Assembly (NCBI GenBank): GCA_021442155.1
Contig: CM038228.1
Location: forward strand, 12,193,179-12,257,178
Length of the DNA: 64,000 nt
DNA from: Cymbidium sinense
Taxonomy: Eukaryota; Streptophyta; Magnoliopsida; Asparagales; Orchidaceae
Direction of reading: 5' to 3'
Position numbers and translations under genes: made by a program. How positions within the stretch are numbered: position 1 is the stretch's first letter; the number at the start of each line of letters is the position of its first letter. Positions 22,597-35,779 of the stretch are shown piece by piece. The notes under the pieces were generated by a model. The model did no database searches and was not told the DNA's origin. It saw only the letters and a list, made by a program, of their open reading frames with translations.

Positions 22597-23339
22597 CTAT
22601 TTTTTAATTAAAAAATAATCAATCTGTGTTTTACTAGATTCATTTTTATAACTAATAATATGTTCAACTTTTTTCTTTAATAAAGTATTAGCAACTACAA
22701 AATCAAAGGCTAAATAAAAATATAATATAGTCCTACCTTCTTCATTAGTCACTCTAAATCCATAACCTCCATGAATACTTTTTAAATCTTCTACCACTCT
22801 ACCAACATGTCCATTTAAATCTCCTCCAATAAATACTTTTTCTTCAAGAGGTATCTTTTGTATTAATTTGTCTAATTCATTCCAAAAATTTTCTTTTGAG
22901 CTTACATCCCAACCTACTTGAGAAGCATAAATGCTTATAACATTGATAATCTTAGTATCAATAATAATCTTTAAAGATATACTTCTATCTCCACATTTAT
23001 TAATATTTATAACATTATCCTTCAAACTTTTATCTATAATCACACATATGCCATTTCTAGTTCAACTTCTACCTGAATACTAAAGTTTAAAACCTAAACT
23101 ATCAATCTCCTTGGCCTCTCCCCAACCCATTTAGTTTCTTGAACACATAAAATATTTATCTTTCTATGAACCATAATATCTATTAATACCATTGATTTAC
23201 GTTTAAGAGTACCTATATTCCAAGTTCCTAACCTAATTATAATTTTATGGACTAACTTCTTCGCCTGCATCCGTCCATAATGTGGGAACCCCTGCTTATT
23301 TAACACTCCACCCAGGCGCCGATGCAGTAGCCCTTGCAC
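22597..23339 (-). pseudogene. RTE LINE endonuclease (APE-type), broken
   Basis: Would nick target DNA for target-primed reverse transcription. Frame 23339-23094 has RLGTWNIGTLKRKSM and INILCVQETKWVGE, the N-terminal active-site segment with Q-E-T-K-W. Frame 23043-22597 has INVISIYASQVG, VFIGGDLNGHVGR (catalytic G-D-L-N) and IDYFLIKK. A frameshift and stops near 23044-23093 separate the parts. Confidence 0.85.
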
Positions 23340-23589
23340 ATTTTCACTGTATTGAAGCCATATAGCGTGTCGCTTCTAGGGGACACCCTAGCATTAATAC
23401 AATGATTTAAAGGATTCATGTCATGATTATTTTGACAAGTTTTATGCTAGGTATCGACTACCTACCACAACCCTCCACCTTTTACATTCGGACTTGTGAC
23501 TGACAAAGGTAGTGTTATTAGCATCCATAAATTATTTATCTAGTAATCAGTGATCACGTATTAGCATCCATAAAATTCACAACATGTTA

Positions 23590-24070
23590 TTAGTGTTTGG
23601 ATAGCATTGGTTGAAAGTAATGTAGTTTTTTTATCAATGGAACAACTTTAACATTTAAGGCAATCATCATATTAGAATAAAGTACTACATTCAGCCTTCT
23701 CAAATACTGATTGCACTTGAAGGTGCTACAAATAAAAAAAAAATATGTACATTAGAATCTTCCATCTTGAATAGATTAAATCATTTGAAGTACGGGTTTG
23801 ATTTTGAAAGTATTAACTTGAGCACCTAATTTATGGATGGCTTGAAAATGTCATGTACCACAAATATGCATAATCTCATAAAGCCCAAGCCACCATGGCA
23901 CGACCTATTGCATATTCATGATTCACCATGTTCTTGGCACCAAATCATTGTCCCATCACCTTTCTCTATATATTTTTAGAATGGACATGCGATTTCTAGA
24001 TCTAATGGCAATGGCGGGTCATTGGCTTTCATTAGAATGTTGCATAACTAAGGAATAATGTAAATATAAA
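23590..24070 (-). pseudogene. Athila-like gypsy gag remnant, 5' part
   Basis: Aligns with 12030-12905. Includes the start-proximal gag block (CCATTGGCTTTC, CATGATTCACCATG region) seen at 12720-12900. Separated from the rest of its gag by the RTE LINE. Heavily decayed. Confidence 0.6.
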
Positions 24071-25250
24071 GTAGAATCAAAAGAAAAATAAAATAAAGTT
24101 AGTAGATAAGGAGAATTCTTTTTGAATTAGTAAAACCAACTTGGTACTAATATTAGTGCTTTTAGTCCATGATACTTATTTTGACTTATGGATGGGCAAT
24201 CCTACAAGAAAACACAATCATTAGACATAATAAAGGGTGTGTAAGATCATCATCCCATAGAGATCAAGGACTAATTATTGAACTTGGGTTGGTAAACTAC
24301 TATTTAAATGATCAAATTTTGAACAAGCCTTATACATAAAATAAAATTAAAAATAACATTTGGATTAAGTTAAACTAATTACAAATGATAATGAATTTGG
24401 TTGATGGAGGTAAGCTAAGTATTATGGATTAGATTTCACTTAAATATTCTCATTGGTTTATCTTCAATTTAATAAAGAGTTTACATAAATTAAATCAAAG
24501 TTTGATCAAGATTACACTATCTTATCTTGAAAGCCTAAAGTCTTTATTTTTTTTATGCACAACCTCTCTACCTATTAATGGCATATTCAATATTAGGAAA
24601 AATTGTCAAAGCTCTTAAGATCTTAAAAAGAACTACATGGGTTCAGTATACATTGTTATCTCTAACCTACAATTCATGATAGTATTTAATCCAAGATGAG
24701 TCTAGTTTTAATCTCTGAATGATCCTCACAAACTATTGATTGGTGGCTAATCAATCAATAGTAAGTTTTAGAATAAATATTTAATATTCACTTTAAAACA
24801 ACCTTTTAAAAACTTTATTAGCTATTAAATCTAACTTCTTTATTATATCCAATCTCTAGAAGAGTGATTTAGTTCATGCTAAATAAAAATAAAGCATCAT
24901 GATACAACAATCTTAATATGATTCTAAAAGAAATCACAAAATAAGAGGAGAAAACTCAAGAATGCTGCTATCACTTTGCTTTCTCGATTATCATCACCAT
25001 CATCATGTCTTAGCAATGTTTAGATCTTCTCTAATGAACTCCTTTATTAGTAGATTAAAAAATCCTAGTAGTGCTCCCAAAAATCTAATGAAAGACTCTT
25101 AAAAAATCTTTTAATTAATTCTCTAAGAGATTCATATATAATTCTCCAAATTATCTCAAAAATAAGTAAGAACCAACTTTTTAATTATGACAAAAATTAG
25201 AGTTGGCACACCATTAGGGTCTAGACACTAGATCTGGGCACTTTGGTACT
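24071..25250 (-). mobile_element. 5' region and LTR part of the old gypsy element
   Basis: Aligns with 12906-14070, including the degenerate primer site region and the ATTGGTGGCTAATCAAT block. The alignment stops at a shared CTGGGCACT-like word near 25240. The rest of the aligned region resumes at about 41400, so a 16-kb block interrupts it. Confidence 0.55.
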
Positions 25251-26050
25251 GAGGACTAAAGTGGCCTAAATGACCTCTTTGAGCCAAGTTCTAATCCAAC
25301 CCAACAATCACCTTAGGAAGATCAACCACCTTAAATTAGGTCAACTTAATCCTTTAACCAAGTCAACCTTTAGCCCAAATGAAATCTAAATAATCCAAAA
25401 CCCATTATACACCAAATTAATTGAAACCATTGATTCAAACTAACTCATGATCAATGATTGAACATGACTTGACTCTTAGTTGACCCAAACTGGTCTAAAA
25501 AGGCAAAATGGGTCAAATCATGATCTAATCCAAATTTATTACAATCAATAGCTCGAGGTCATTCCAAATCATTTATTGAACTTGTCCAAAGCCATAACTG
25601 AGCCCAATTTGACCAAATTGGTCAACTTGACCCAACCTAGCCCAAATTGACCTAAAAGGTCAAATTTGGCCAAAATCCAAATTAAGCCCAAGTTGATTCA
25701 AACCAAAACCTACAATCATTTTCAATTAACCAATTGAACATGAAACAACACCTAACCCAACCCAATTTGGTCAAATTGGTCAAATTAGCCCATTTGACCT
25801 ATATGAATCCAAATGAGCCAAAATCAAACCTAAGCCAAATTGATTGAAACCACTTGAACTAAAACTCATCAAATCATCATTCGAACCTAACCCAGGCATT
25901 GGTTTGAGCCAATTTGACCAATTGGTCAACCCAACCCAACATGAATCCATATGAACCCATTTGACCAAATGAAGCCAAAACCTATAAAACCAACCCATGC
26001 CCAACCCAGCCCAACCCAAATTGACCCTAGGTCAGCCCAAAGTTATCCCA
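25250..26050. repeat. TTGACC/CCAATTT-rich arm, inverted relative to 31920-32900
   Basis: Degenerate repetitive sequence packed with TTGACC, GGTCAA, CAAATTGG and GCCCAA words. Several segments are reverse complements of 31920-32900, for example the GAACATGACTTGA block with its ATTGAAACCATTGA neighbour. Open frames through it are repeat artefacts. Confidence 0.6.
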
Positions 26051-27039
26051 AAAGCCAAGTGGACCCCACCCAAGCCTTAATCCATTGGTTAAGCTTTCTT
26101 CACATTAGATTCCACCGATAAATGGCAAAGTCCACTCTCCCATCACCTTGGTAGTCCTCACTCACCCAAATGGGGGTGCACCTAACCCACTTAGGCCACC
26201 TAACCCATGCTAGGTTGGCCATAGACCAAGGGGAGGTGAGTTGACTCACCTCTCATGCAAGCCGAACACCCAAGAGATCAAGGAAACAAAATATCCCCAT
26301 ATCAGACCTTAAGCCACCTCCCATGAGTTCCTTCAACCCAATCGAGCCACGTGGACCCTATTGAGACCTCTCTCGGTGCTAGAAGCTACAAAAAAATGGG
26401 AAGCCACGCCAACTCAAGAAATCAAGGGGTATACTCCCCCAATTTGAACTTGAATCACATGAATTCACTTCATGTAAGATTCCTAACACCAAGTAGAGCT
26501 TCCTTGTGAGTTCTAGAGCGATTCCAAGTCTCCCACATTGGACATTCTCTCTTCCCATGCAAAACTGAAATAAGGGAGGCTAGCTTTGATCCTAACTTCA
26601 CCAATATCCCACCTCAATCAAATTCCTCGTTCCTACACCATCTCTACTCCTCGTTGAGGCCACCCAAATCATTTCCCAAGCTCTAAATCAACTCTAAGCT
26701 CAAGTTCAAACAAAACTGAATGCCAAGGAGGAGGATCTTGGTCTCCAAGGTAATTCACACCAAATCAAGGCTCGATCAATGAGCTTGCCTCAACTGCAAG
26801 CTTCCTCAGTGCAACCATCGATCTTAGATACGATGAGGTATTCCATGAAAATCGATCTCTAGCTTAAGTGTGATTGGTCCTTTTTGAAAAAAATTTCCAT
26901 TGCATGCAATCTTGACCATTGGATGGGCTCGTCTCCTTCCCTTGATGGTGGGTTGATTTTGAAGTTCATTTGAGCTCGAATCAAATGATCCAAGGCAGAC
27001 AGACGTTATTGTTCATCGCTCAAGAGAAGAAGGATCACG
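26051..27039. other. Gene-free interval, somewhat less AT-rich
   Basis: No supported open frame, RNA gene or transposon end. Composition rises toward balanced GC around 26100-26750, unlike the flanks. Confidence 0.4.
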
Positions 27040-30000
27040 GGCCTTCCATTCTATATGATTGGAATGGACGGCTCTGATCAAATCACACTAGTTCAAATGA
27101 GATTATCGCCTTTAAGCCTGCTTTGCTCGCAGTCCAATATTTGAGATGACGGGATCAATGCCGATTCGCCACCAAACACTCGGTGCACGCGTGATAACTT
27201 AAATAACCAATCTCATAGTTCCATGTGGAAAGAGCGGTCGCATCATGGCCAACAGATTAGGTTTAATTACGATTATTAATTAGATTTTAAGGCTAAAACT
27301 TCTATAATTCAAATCTAATTATAAAAAAATTTAAAAAATACAAATAATGGCTCATTTTAAAGGTATGTCAGAGGAGGATTTAATAAAATTACTTTATACT
27401 AGTTTTGAATAGTAAATAAGGCTTAATTAGGATTTATTTAAAACTTAATTAGCTTAATTACTCTCTAATCTCTCAAGCGATTGATCCCAACATTTTTGAG
27501 AATATTTGAGAGGATGACTTCTACCTCCTCTAATTTCTTGGGATTTATTACTTGTTAAATTAGGAGTATTGATTAATTAAGCCCTAATTACCCTCTTAAC
27601 TTGATTAAGGAATAATTAAGCATATGAATAGTAATTAATTAATTATTTGGACTCCCTAATCACTGTTGAATAGTAAGGGGACTTAGGAAATTGGATTGGG
27701 GCTCCCTCCTAATCTTTTTCCTAAGTTTCCTTCTCTTTTCAACCAAAAATGCAAATTAATGATTAATTAACTAATTAGTGATTTAATTAGCTAAATTAAA
27801 TTCCAAATCACATCAAGTCATGCTTGGTCAGGTAGGTGGCTTATGGAATTAGGTTGGGACCTCTTTCCCTATCTTTTTCCCTTAAGCCCATCTCACTTCC
27901 AAGATAATTGTTTAACTTTGGCAATTAATTAAAGAAGAAATGAATTAATGGATTAATCATTTAATCATTAGATTAAAAAATCTAATTAAATTGTTTTTCT
28001 CTCTTAATTCATCTTGGGTAGAGCTTTAGGTGTTCAACAACCTAAACATGCTTAATAAAATTATGATTAGCTCACATGTGTGAGAAAATCATGAAAGTAA
28101 CTAAAATAGTTCCTTAAGCTTAATTAGTAAATGATTATGAGCTAATTTGCATTAGGCCCACTTCATTTCATAGGAGCATAGCTATTTACTTTTTAATTCA
28201 TTTGTATATTACATTAGCTCATAATCATTTAATCAATTACCTCAAGGTAACATATGCAAGGATTTAATTAAGTGATTTAATCCATGCTTAACTTAATCAA
28301 TCCATAAAATCAATCTAATTGCTTCTTGTTAAATCAAATTAACACACATATGGGGAATGGGATTAGGATTATCAAACCTTTCTCACATCTCTTAAATCAA
28401 GTTAAACATGAAATCAAAAGTGTAGTTTATTTTAAATAAACTTATTTGATATGATTGTCCTTAGGAATTAGTTGGATTGGATGAAATTACATGCTTGTGT
28501 TTCTTTATTTCTTTCCAATCATATTAAAATATTATATGTCACTTGATTCATGCATTCATTTCTTCAAAAAATAATTAAAAATAAATGATTTCCTTTATCC
28601 CAAGCTTGCATGTGTTGATTCTAATTTATATATGTGTGGCTACTATCATTAGTAAATCCAAATCTATTTTTTTTCTTATAAATAAATGATCATATATACT
28701 ATAATGCTAGTTAGGAATACCTAGGAAATGCAAATGATTATAGTTGAAGTATATGGAGTAAAGTTCTTTTCTTTTAATATTATAATTTCAATAGGACTTT
28801 ACTCCATGTACATAAATATTTTCAATCAAATAAAACACAACTTTTGCATGGTTTGCTCTCCTTTACTTGTCTACACATTCATATGTATTTGAGTAAAGCA
28901 AATAGTTGGTCTGGACACCGAATAAGACTTTAAGTATCCCCAAGGAGGTCATTTGATTATCTCACTTCCCTAGTTAACAATGACATATACTAGCTCATAT
29001 CTCTCTCATACATGTGCGTGTACTTAATTATGGAGTCAAAACCCCTCTTTCTTTTACCAAAACACATACATTTGTAATTATTTAAGTGATAAATTTAATT
29101 AATCATGTGATTAAAAGTTCTCTTTCTCACATTCATGTATGCAAGCTTACATGTGTTTGAATGCAAATGACATTTAGTCTGGACATCCCAGGAATACGAG
29201 GCTTTAGCTAGCCAAGGAGGTCAGTTGATTACCTCACTTTTTTGGTTAACAATGACATGCACCTGTTTAACTTCATTCCTATGTATTTTTACATATGAAT
29301 TTAGACAAAGTTTTAAATTAATATAATAAAAATACTTCAATGAAAAAGAAAAATATCAATTTTAAACATACATGTTCATATTCATCATTTAAGTATGTTA
29401 ACAAATAATGCATGTATATGTATGTTTAGGACTTAATCATATGCATGCTACATGTGATGAAAAAAAAAATGAATAGATATGTGTCATGTGACAGTAATTA
29501 ATTCTAATAAATCTTAAGATGCCTTTCTTATTGAATGAGTCTAATTAAAATGAACCTAAACTTAGGATTAATTTAAAATATATAAGAAGTCATTCATTAA
29601 AGAGAATTCATTCAATTAAATTGCTTTAGATTTGACTTAAGGTAGGGATAAAAGAGAGTGATCCTCTCTTTTCTTCTCTTTATAACACTTAGTTATCAAG
29701 TGTAAACCAAGTGGAACAAAAGAAAACATTAAGTGAAAATTTCTAAATTAACTAAATCATTTAAAGTGGAACCATCTTTTATAATTAAATCTCTTCATGC
29801 TTAGAAAACTACAACAAAGCTTAGTTAATGCATACCACACAAGCCTTAATACACACACCTTAGAATTAAGTCACCACTTTTAGCTTTATGTTAGGATGGT
29901 GCATGGAGTGATGTATATTTGGTTTTATGATGTATTATTATAGACTGGATATTAGGGTGTATGTTTCATAGACTGGATGTTAGGCTGTGATTAACCTAAT

Positions 30001-31905
30001 CATATTTTCTACAGGAGATTGTGCTTAAGGAGTTCTTAAAATAAATATGAATGCTCTCTTTTGCAGGTTGCTTAACCCCTAAGCATAATCTAAGTTAGGA
30101 TAGACGGGCTTGGTTTCCCATGTGCACGGTGCTAAGTCCAAATTATTCATATAACTGCTTGGGTTGTATGGAGTGTTTAGCTAACATTTATTTTGCTGGT
30201 GTAGCTATATTTACTTTTCCTACTCTTAATGTAATTTTGTATTAGGAATTAGGATTAGTGTTATGGAGGATTAGGATGAGCGGAGGCTAGAAGGCTTTGT
30301 CTTGGGAATCCCCGTGATGCCTTTAAAGCAAGCAAACTAAATGAAGAAATGAAGGAGATATGAAGATAGGAAGACCCCCCATATCATTTATTTATTTTTA
30401 ATTATAATTATTCTTTTATATACCGGGTTGTATAAGGGTAGAGCTCGACTACCCATTTCTCTTTTTGGGTTAAACGATGATACCTGACCTCACCGACCTG
30501 TTATTCTTTTACATTGGGTTTATAAATTGCTTGATGTTATGTTTATAATTGCATACTAGAAATGGCATGCCTTTTTCTAGTTTCTTCATATATGGTGATT
30601 TAATGGTTTGGATCAGTTAGGCTCTTAGGAAAAAATAAACTTTCTACCCCAACTACAACTCATAATTAAATTTTCTAAATAACTCATAACCTCACATAAA
30701 GCCTACGTATTAAATCAAGATAATTAAAAGATTTAGCAATCCCTTAGCTGAATGTTGTATGCTTAATATCATACATCCATATTATTTCACTTTTAATAAG
30801 AGATGGTTTCCATCCTTGCATGATATGGGAAGACTTGACCTTTAAGGATCCCCCTGTGGTGGAAAACACATCTTTCACTCTGATTTAATCAATAACCTCA
30901 TTTTAACATACATTTAGACATATAAAAATCCTATGGCCTTGGTCAAAATGAAGAGTCCAAAATCAAATAAAAATTGAAAAGATTTTCACTAGACTAAGTC
31001 ATTATGCATACCGCTCATGCTCTAGTCTCTTAGGGAGTGAGTTTAAGGACTTTAGTTTCTTTCTAAATAATAACAACCCAACCATCTTGTAAAATTACAT
31101 GACTTGACCACATAGTTTTAAAGCATAGGAGGAGTTAGTTGTCTGCCATTACAGGTGGTTATAAGTCCAGTAGTCGGGTGATTTACCCTCTCTTATAGAG
31201 GAAAATCATATACCCATCTTCGCATAGATTTATGACATGCTTTGTCCCTCGCTAAAGCTCTCTAGATTTAGGATATAAGGTTGTTATTTTCCTCGGGCTA
31301 CAAGCATAAATCCTCACCTCTTAGGCATTTTCATAATCTTGTATTATAGGATTAAAACTCCTAGTCTTCTAATAATAGTCAACTCAAACAAATAATTCTT
31401 CTCAATTTCAAATATATAAAGCCCAATCATATAATAGATTGAAATGCTCACTAGGTTTCCCAATATCATGAGCATTCTCTACTCATCTCCTTTAGCTTTG
31501 ATAATAAGTATCTCCTTTTGATCATTCCTAATTTAGTTTTCAAATATAGCCAATTTATTGATAGTCCTATCTTTGAAATCTTTGGATACAATAATTGCCT
31601 ACTTTAATCGAGAGTATTTTTGAGGAATTTACCTTACTTGAGATGTAATTAACTATGGGGGCTTGCCGCCATAGGAAACTTTAGAACCAGGTTTAATATA
31701 AACTCTACTTTATTCATCCATGTAAAGTAGAGAAAAAAATCTTTGGTATATTCGAAGATCCATCATGCCTTATGAGTCCTTATTAGGTGATTAGGTCCAT
31801 TGTAGGGTAGTGATGTCTATCTTTTGAGATAGTGCACCATTCCTTAATGTCATACCCGATCACCTCAATAATTACACTCAGATATACGTGGTGTCCCCCA
31901 TATAC
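27040..31905. repeat. Long non-coding repeat, copy A
   Basis: About 4.9 kb that is collinear, with much divergence, with 35780-40180. Anchor matches (A then B): CATGGAAAGAGC-like at 27220 and 35987; GGCTACTATCATTAGTAAATC at 28637 and its counterpart at 37150; AACAATGACA with CTCACTT at 28960 and 37530; GGGTTGTATAAGGGTA with GAGCTCGAC at 30424 and 38727; GGGGGCTTGC and CCATAGG at 31657 and 39928. It is rich in TTAATTA words and has no coding potential. It may be the LTR or body of a large non-autonomous retroelement; ends were not identified. Confidence 0.6.
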
Positions 31906-31919
31906 ATATTCAAAAATAA

Positions 31920-33200
31920 ACATCATAGTTTAGTTTAATTTGGCTTGGATTTGATTTTGGCTCATTTGAATTCATATGGGTCAAATAGGTTGACCAATTT
32001 GGCCAAATTGGATAAATTGGCTTGGGTTAGTTTCAATTAAATATTTGAAGATGATTGTAGGCTTTAATTTCAATCAATTTAGATTTAGGAATGATTCAGG
32101 CCAAATTAACCCTTTAGGTCAATTTGGGCTAAATGGGTCAATTAGGTTAAATTGGTCAAATTGAGTTCAATCAAGGCTTTGATCATGTTCAATAGTCAAT
32201 TTAGAATGAACTTGAGCCATTGGTTGGAATCAATTTGGGTTAGATTTTGATTTGACCCAATTTGGTCTTTTAGGTCAAATTGGGTCAACTTGGGTCAACA
32301 GCCAATTGGGCTCAATTAATGATCAAGTCATGTTCAAGGATTGATTATAGAATGATGTAAATCAATGGTTTCAATTAATTTAGCTTAGGATGATATTTGG
32401 TTCATTTGGCTCATGTAGGTTAAGTGGGTTGATTTGGTCAAATGACCAAATTAACTTGGATTGACCCAATTGATTGCAATTTATCAATCAAGAATGATCA
32501 ACAATCATCATATGAGGTTTTGATTAGTTTGGCTCAATCCAATTTTCGTTGGATTTAAGTTTGGTTCAAATAGGTCTTTTAGTCACTTTGGGTCAAGTGA
32601 GCCTAATTGGGTTAATTGGCTTGGTCTTGGGTTAAATTGAGTTTGAATATTGATTTGGAATTGATTTATAGTTTTGGTTGCAATTGATTTGGGTTCAAAT
32701 AGATTTTGGCTTATTTGAGTATTTCAAGTCAAATAGGTAGGTTATGTTTAATTGAATTGATTTTGGCTTGGTTGATTTGATTGTAGATTTGATTTGGTTT
32801 GAAATGATAACTGAAGGATTGATTGATTTATGAGAAAATCAATTGAGTTTGATTTGGATTGAGGGAAAATTTTGTCTAAATCCTTAGAACTTAAATAATG
32901 GGCTTAGGTTTGGGTTATGGAGGATTTGATTTTGGTTTGGAGACTTGAATTTGAGTGTAGATTTGATTTAGAATGATGATTGGAGGATTGATTGATTTAT
33001 GAGAAAATCAATTGAGTTTGATTTGGATTGAAGGAAAGTTTGGGCTAAGTCTATAGGACTTAAATCATGGGCTTAGGTTTGGGTTATGGTGGATTTGATT
33101 TTGGTTTGGAAACTTGAATTTAAGTTGGGATCCAATTGGAATTGGATATATTGGTTTGATGTTGGATTTTGGATAAGGGGATATGCATGGATTTGGTTGG
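31920..33200. repeat. GGTCAA/AAATTGG-rich arm, inverted relative to 25250-26050
   Basis: Mirror-image composition of the left arm. Contains GGTCAAATTGG and GGTTTGG words and two near-identical stretches at about 32810-32940 and 32985-33110 (GATTTATGAGAAAATCAATT core), a local direct repeat of about 175 bp period. Confidence 0.6.
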
Positions 33201-35779
33201 GCTATAGGCTAGGTAGGTTTCCCTAAGTCCTAAGGCATAGCTTAATTTTATGGCTAATCCTTCTAAGTCTCTAGGCTTAGGTTAAGTGTTCGCTTACCCG
33301 CTAGAAGTGTCTTATGACTAAGGAGCTCTTAGTGTCTAGAAGACTCTTAGACTTATGATGGGAAAATTGGATCCTCACTCCAAAACTGAGGTCAACATGA
33401 ATAATGGAGCTTTAACTTAACTAAATGTTTAACCTAATTAAATGATTAAAGTTTCATTTGGAAAATAGTTAAATTCACCACAACCATCTCATTTAAGTGT
33501 TGAATTTAAATAAAGACTAGCTGTTATTCATTTAATGAAGTATCAATTAATGATTAATCAAGTTAATTATGATCAAAATTTAATTAAGGGTTAATCATGA
33601 TAACTAATTAAGGTTTGATTTTGTGGTTCATCACATTTTAAGATAATTTAAGTTGATTAATTAAATTTAATTGAAGCTTAATTTAATTTTCTTTCATGTA
33701 ACTGGTTCAATTAGTGTTTTAATTAATGATTAATTTGATTTATTAGGTTTAATTTGGTTTATGTTGTTAATTAAGATATGCTAATTTAATTTATTTTAGA
33801 TCTTAATTAATAAAGATTTAATCTTAATTTGTCTACATTTTTTGGTAAATATTCCATTTATTTAATGTAAGTTAAACTTTCTTTGTGTTTTGTTTAATGA
33901 AGTTAATTAAGTTAGTTAATTAAGCTTGGGATCTCATAATTATATATTTTAAATTAAGTTTAGAGGTTAATTATTTAATTTAAGCATCAATCTTAGAAAA
34001 ATGATTCAAATTAATTAAGGTTATTTTATATATTTTGTAGTTTTAGAATTTATTCTTTGATCAAATTATCTTGAGATGGTTAAAAAAATTAATGACTTTT
34101 GGTTGAAGGATCCTAATGACTTGAAAATTTTATTTGAAATGAGTAATGATGCATTAAATCTACCATAAAAATTTTAAGTCAATTAAGCTTGTATCTTGGG
34201 ATTAATTGGGGGATTATCATTTTTAATAAAAGCTAAATTATTCTTAAAATGTTTAGTAAAAATTTAAGGTTTTCAATTTTAGTAGATTGCTCTCTAAATG
34301 GAAAACCAAAGAGAGTCACTTATATTTTTTAGCTTAATATTTAATTTATTATGAATTTCTAAAATTCAGCCCTAATAAATTCAATTAATTTTGATTTTAA
34401 TGACCAATTTAACCCTAATTATGTGATTTTGAGATCTAATCAGTTTTAGAGGGTCTAATAAATTTGTTTATGATCTTTGATGTTAATAAAGGGGATTTGA
34501 GTTATTTTGATGAATTTTTGTAATTTTTACTATTTTATATTAATTATTATTTTAAATCACCCTAGGATACTTCAAAAAAAAAATAACTTTTGATCTAGGG
34601 CTTATAATGGTTTGAAATTTTTATGATAAGTGAGGATTCACATGAGATTTCTATTATAAAAGTTTCAATCCAATTAGATTTGTATTTTGAGGCAAATTAA
34701 GGGTCTATTTGTTTTCAATAAATCCCAAATTAGACTCAAAATACTTGTAACATTTGGGGCTTTTAATTTTTAGATTCCTCTCTTAAATATGAATCCAAGG
34801 AGGGGTAATTTATGCTTTTTTGATTATTGATTGAATTAATACAATGTTTTAAAGTTCAGCCTAAATAAATGAATTATTTATGGCTAAATAGTCTAGAATT
34901 AGGTGATTTTGAGGTTTAATAAGATTCAAAGAGTTTGAATATTTATTTAAGTGCCTTGATGTTAATTAAATTGATTTTAGCTATTTTGATAAGTTTCTTT
35001 AATTTTCTTAAATTTTAATTATTAATTTTCTTAAAATGAGCTATTTGAACTTCAAAAATTAATAACTTTCAATCCATTAATCATTTTGACTTGAAATTTT
35101 TATGGTAGGCATATAATAACCTTAATTTCATTCCCAAAAAAATTATCTCAATTGGATTATTATTTTATGAATAATTAAGAAAATTATATTTTCAATTATG
35201 CATAAATTTATCCCAAAATACCTAATAAATATTAGAGATTTTAGGTTCATTGGATTCTTCTTGAAGTGATGAATCTATATAGATCTTATTTGTACTTTTG
35301 TTGAGTATTTTAATTTCTATAATTTTATGAAGTTTCAGGTATGTTTAGTAATTTTTCTACTTCAACAAATCAACATTGATTGAGAGCCGCTTTATGTGTG
35401 TCAGCAATAGATTGATCAATATGGACTCCAATGTTGCGTTTAAGCAGGAAACACTTGTATATAGACCATTCGATCTTGAATCGAATGATCTGGATTAAGA
35501 ATAACCCTAATACGGTTTAAATTATGGGTTCTAATTGAGATCATCCATCCTACTCAAGTGGGATGGTTGGCCAGCAGCTTGTCACCTATATGGGTGGTGA
35601 ACCAACGACAACTGAGTGGACGGACTTCACCACAAATGCATTCAAACTTGCGATTTTCTACCAATCTTCATTGGCAATTGCTCTATTTTGTGTCGGGAAG
35701 TTGAAAAAATAAAAATGAAAGTGTAAGGGGATCTAAAGGGAAATTCCTAGAATGGTATTCGTCTCTCGCCAAAGGTCGA
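33201..35779. other. AT-rich gene-free interval
   Basis: TTAATTAA-rich sequence with no supported open frame. 34050-34450, 34560-34870 and 35040-35350 look like diverged repeats of one another (blocks such as GACTTGAAATTTTTATGG followed by TTTCAAT/AATTGGATT), a weak period of roughly 500 bp. Confidence 0.4.

Larger units (their letters stand above)
20366..23590 (-). mobile_element. RTE-type LINE, nearly full length, nested in gypsy gag
   Basis: The minus-strand element ends at the left in the hallmark GGGGTTGGCTACATCAATCC segment (as read on plus) and a short CAA repeat, that is a TTG tail on its own strand. Coding order on the minus strand is endonuclease (23339-22597), reverse transcriptase (about 22080-20738) and a C-terminal region (20726-20460: VAPVADKIRESCLRWFGHIK). 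Flanks align with 12000-12040, where no LINE occurs, so the insertion point in the gag remnant is clear to within about 20 bp. Several frameshifts and stops make it inactive. Its 3' end recurs at 63757-64000. Confidence 0.9.

Noticed and set aside
25780..26019. Tryptophan/glycine-rich 79-codon open frame
   Set aside because: Product of the CCCAACC and GGTCAA word repeats; no domain and no counterpart in the inverted arm.
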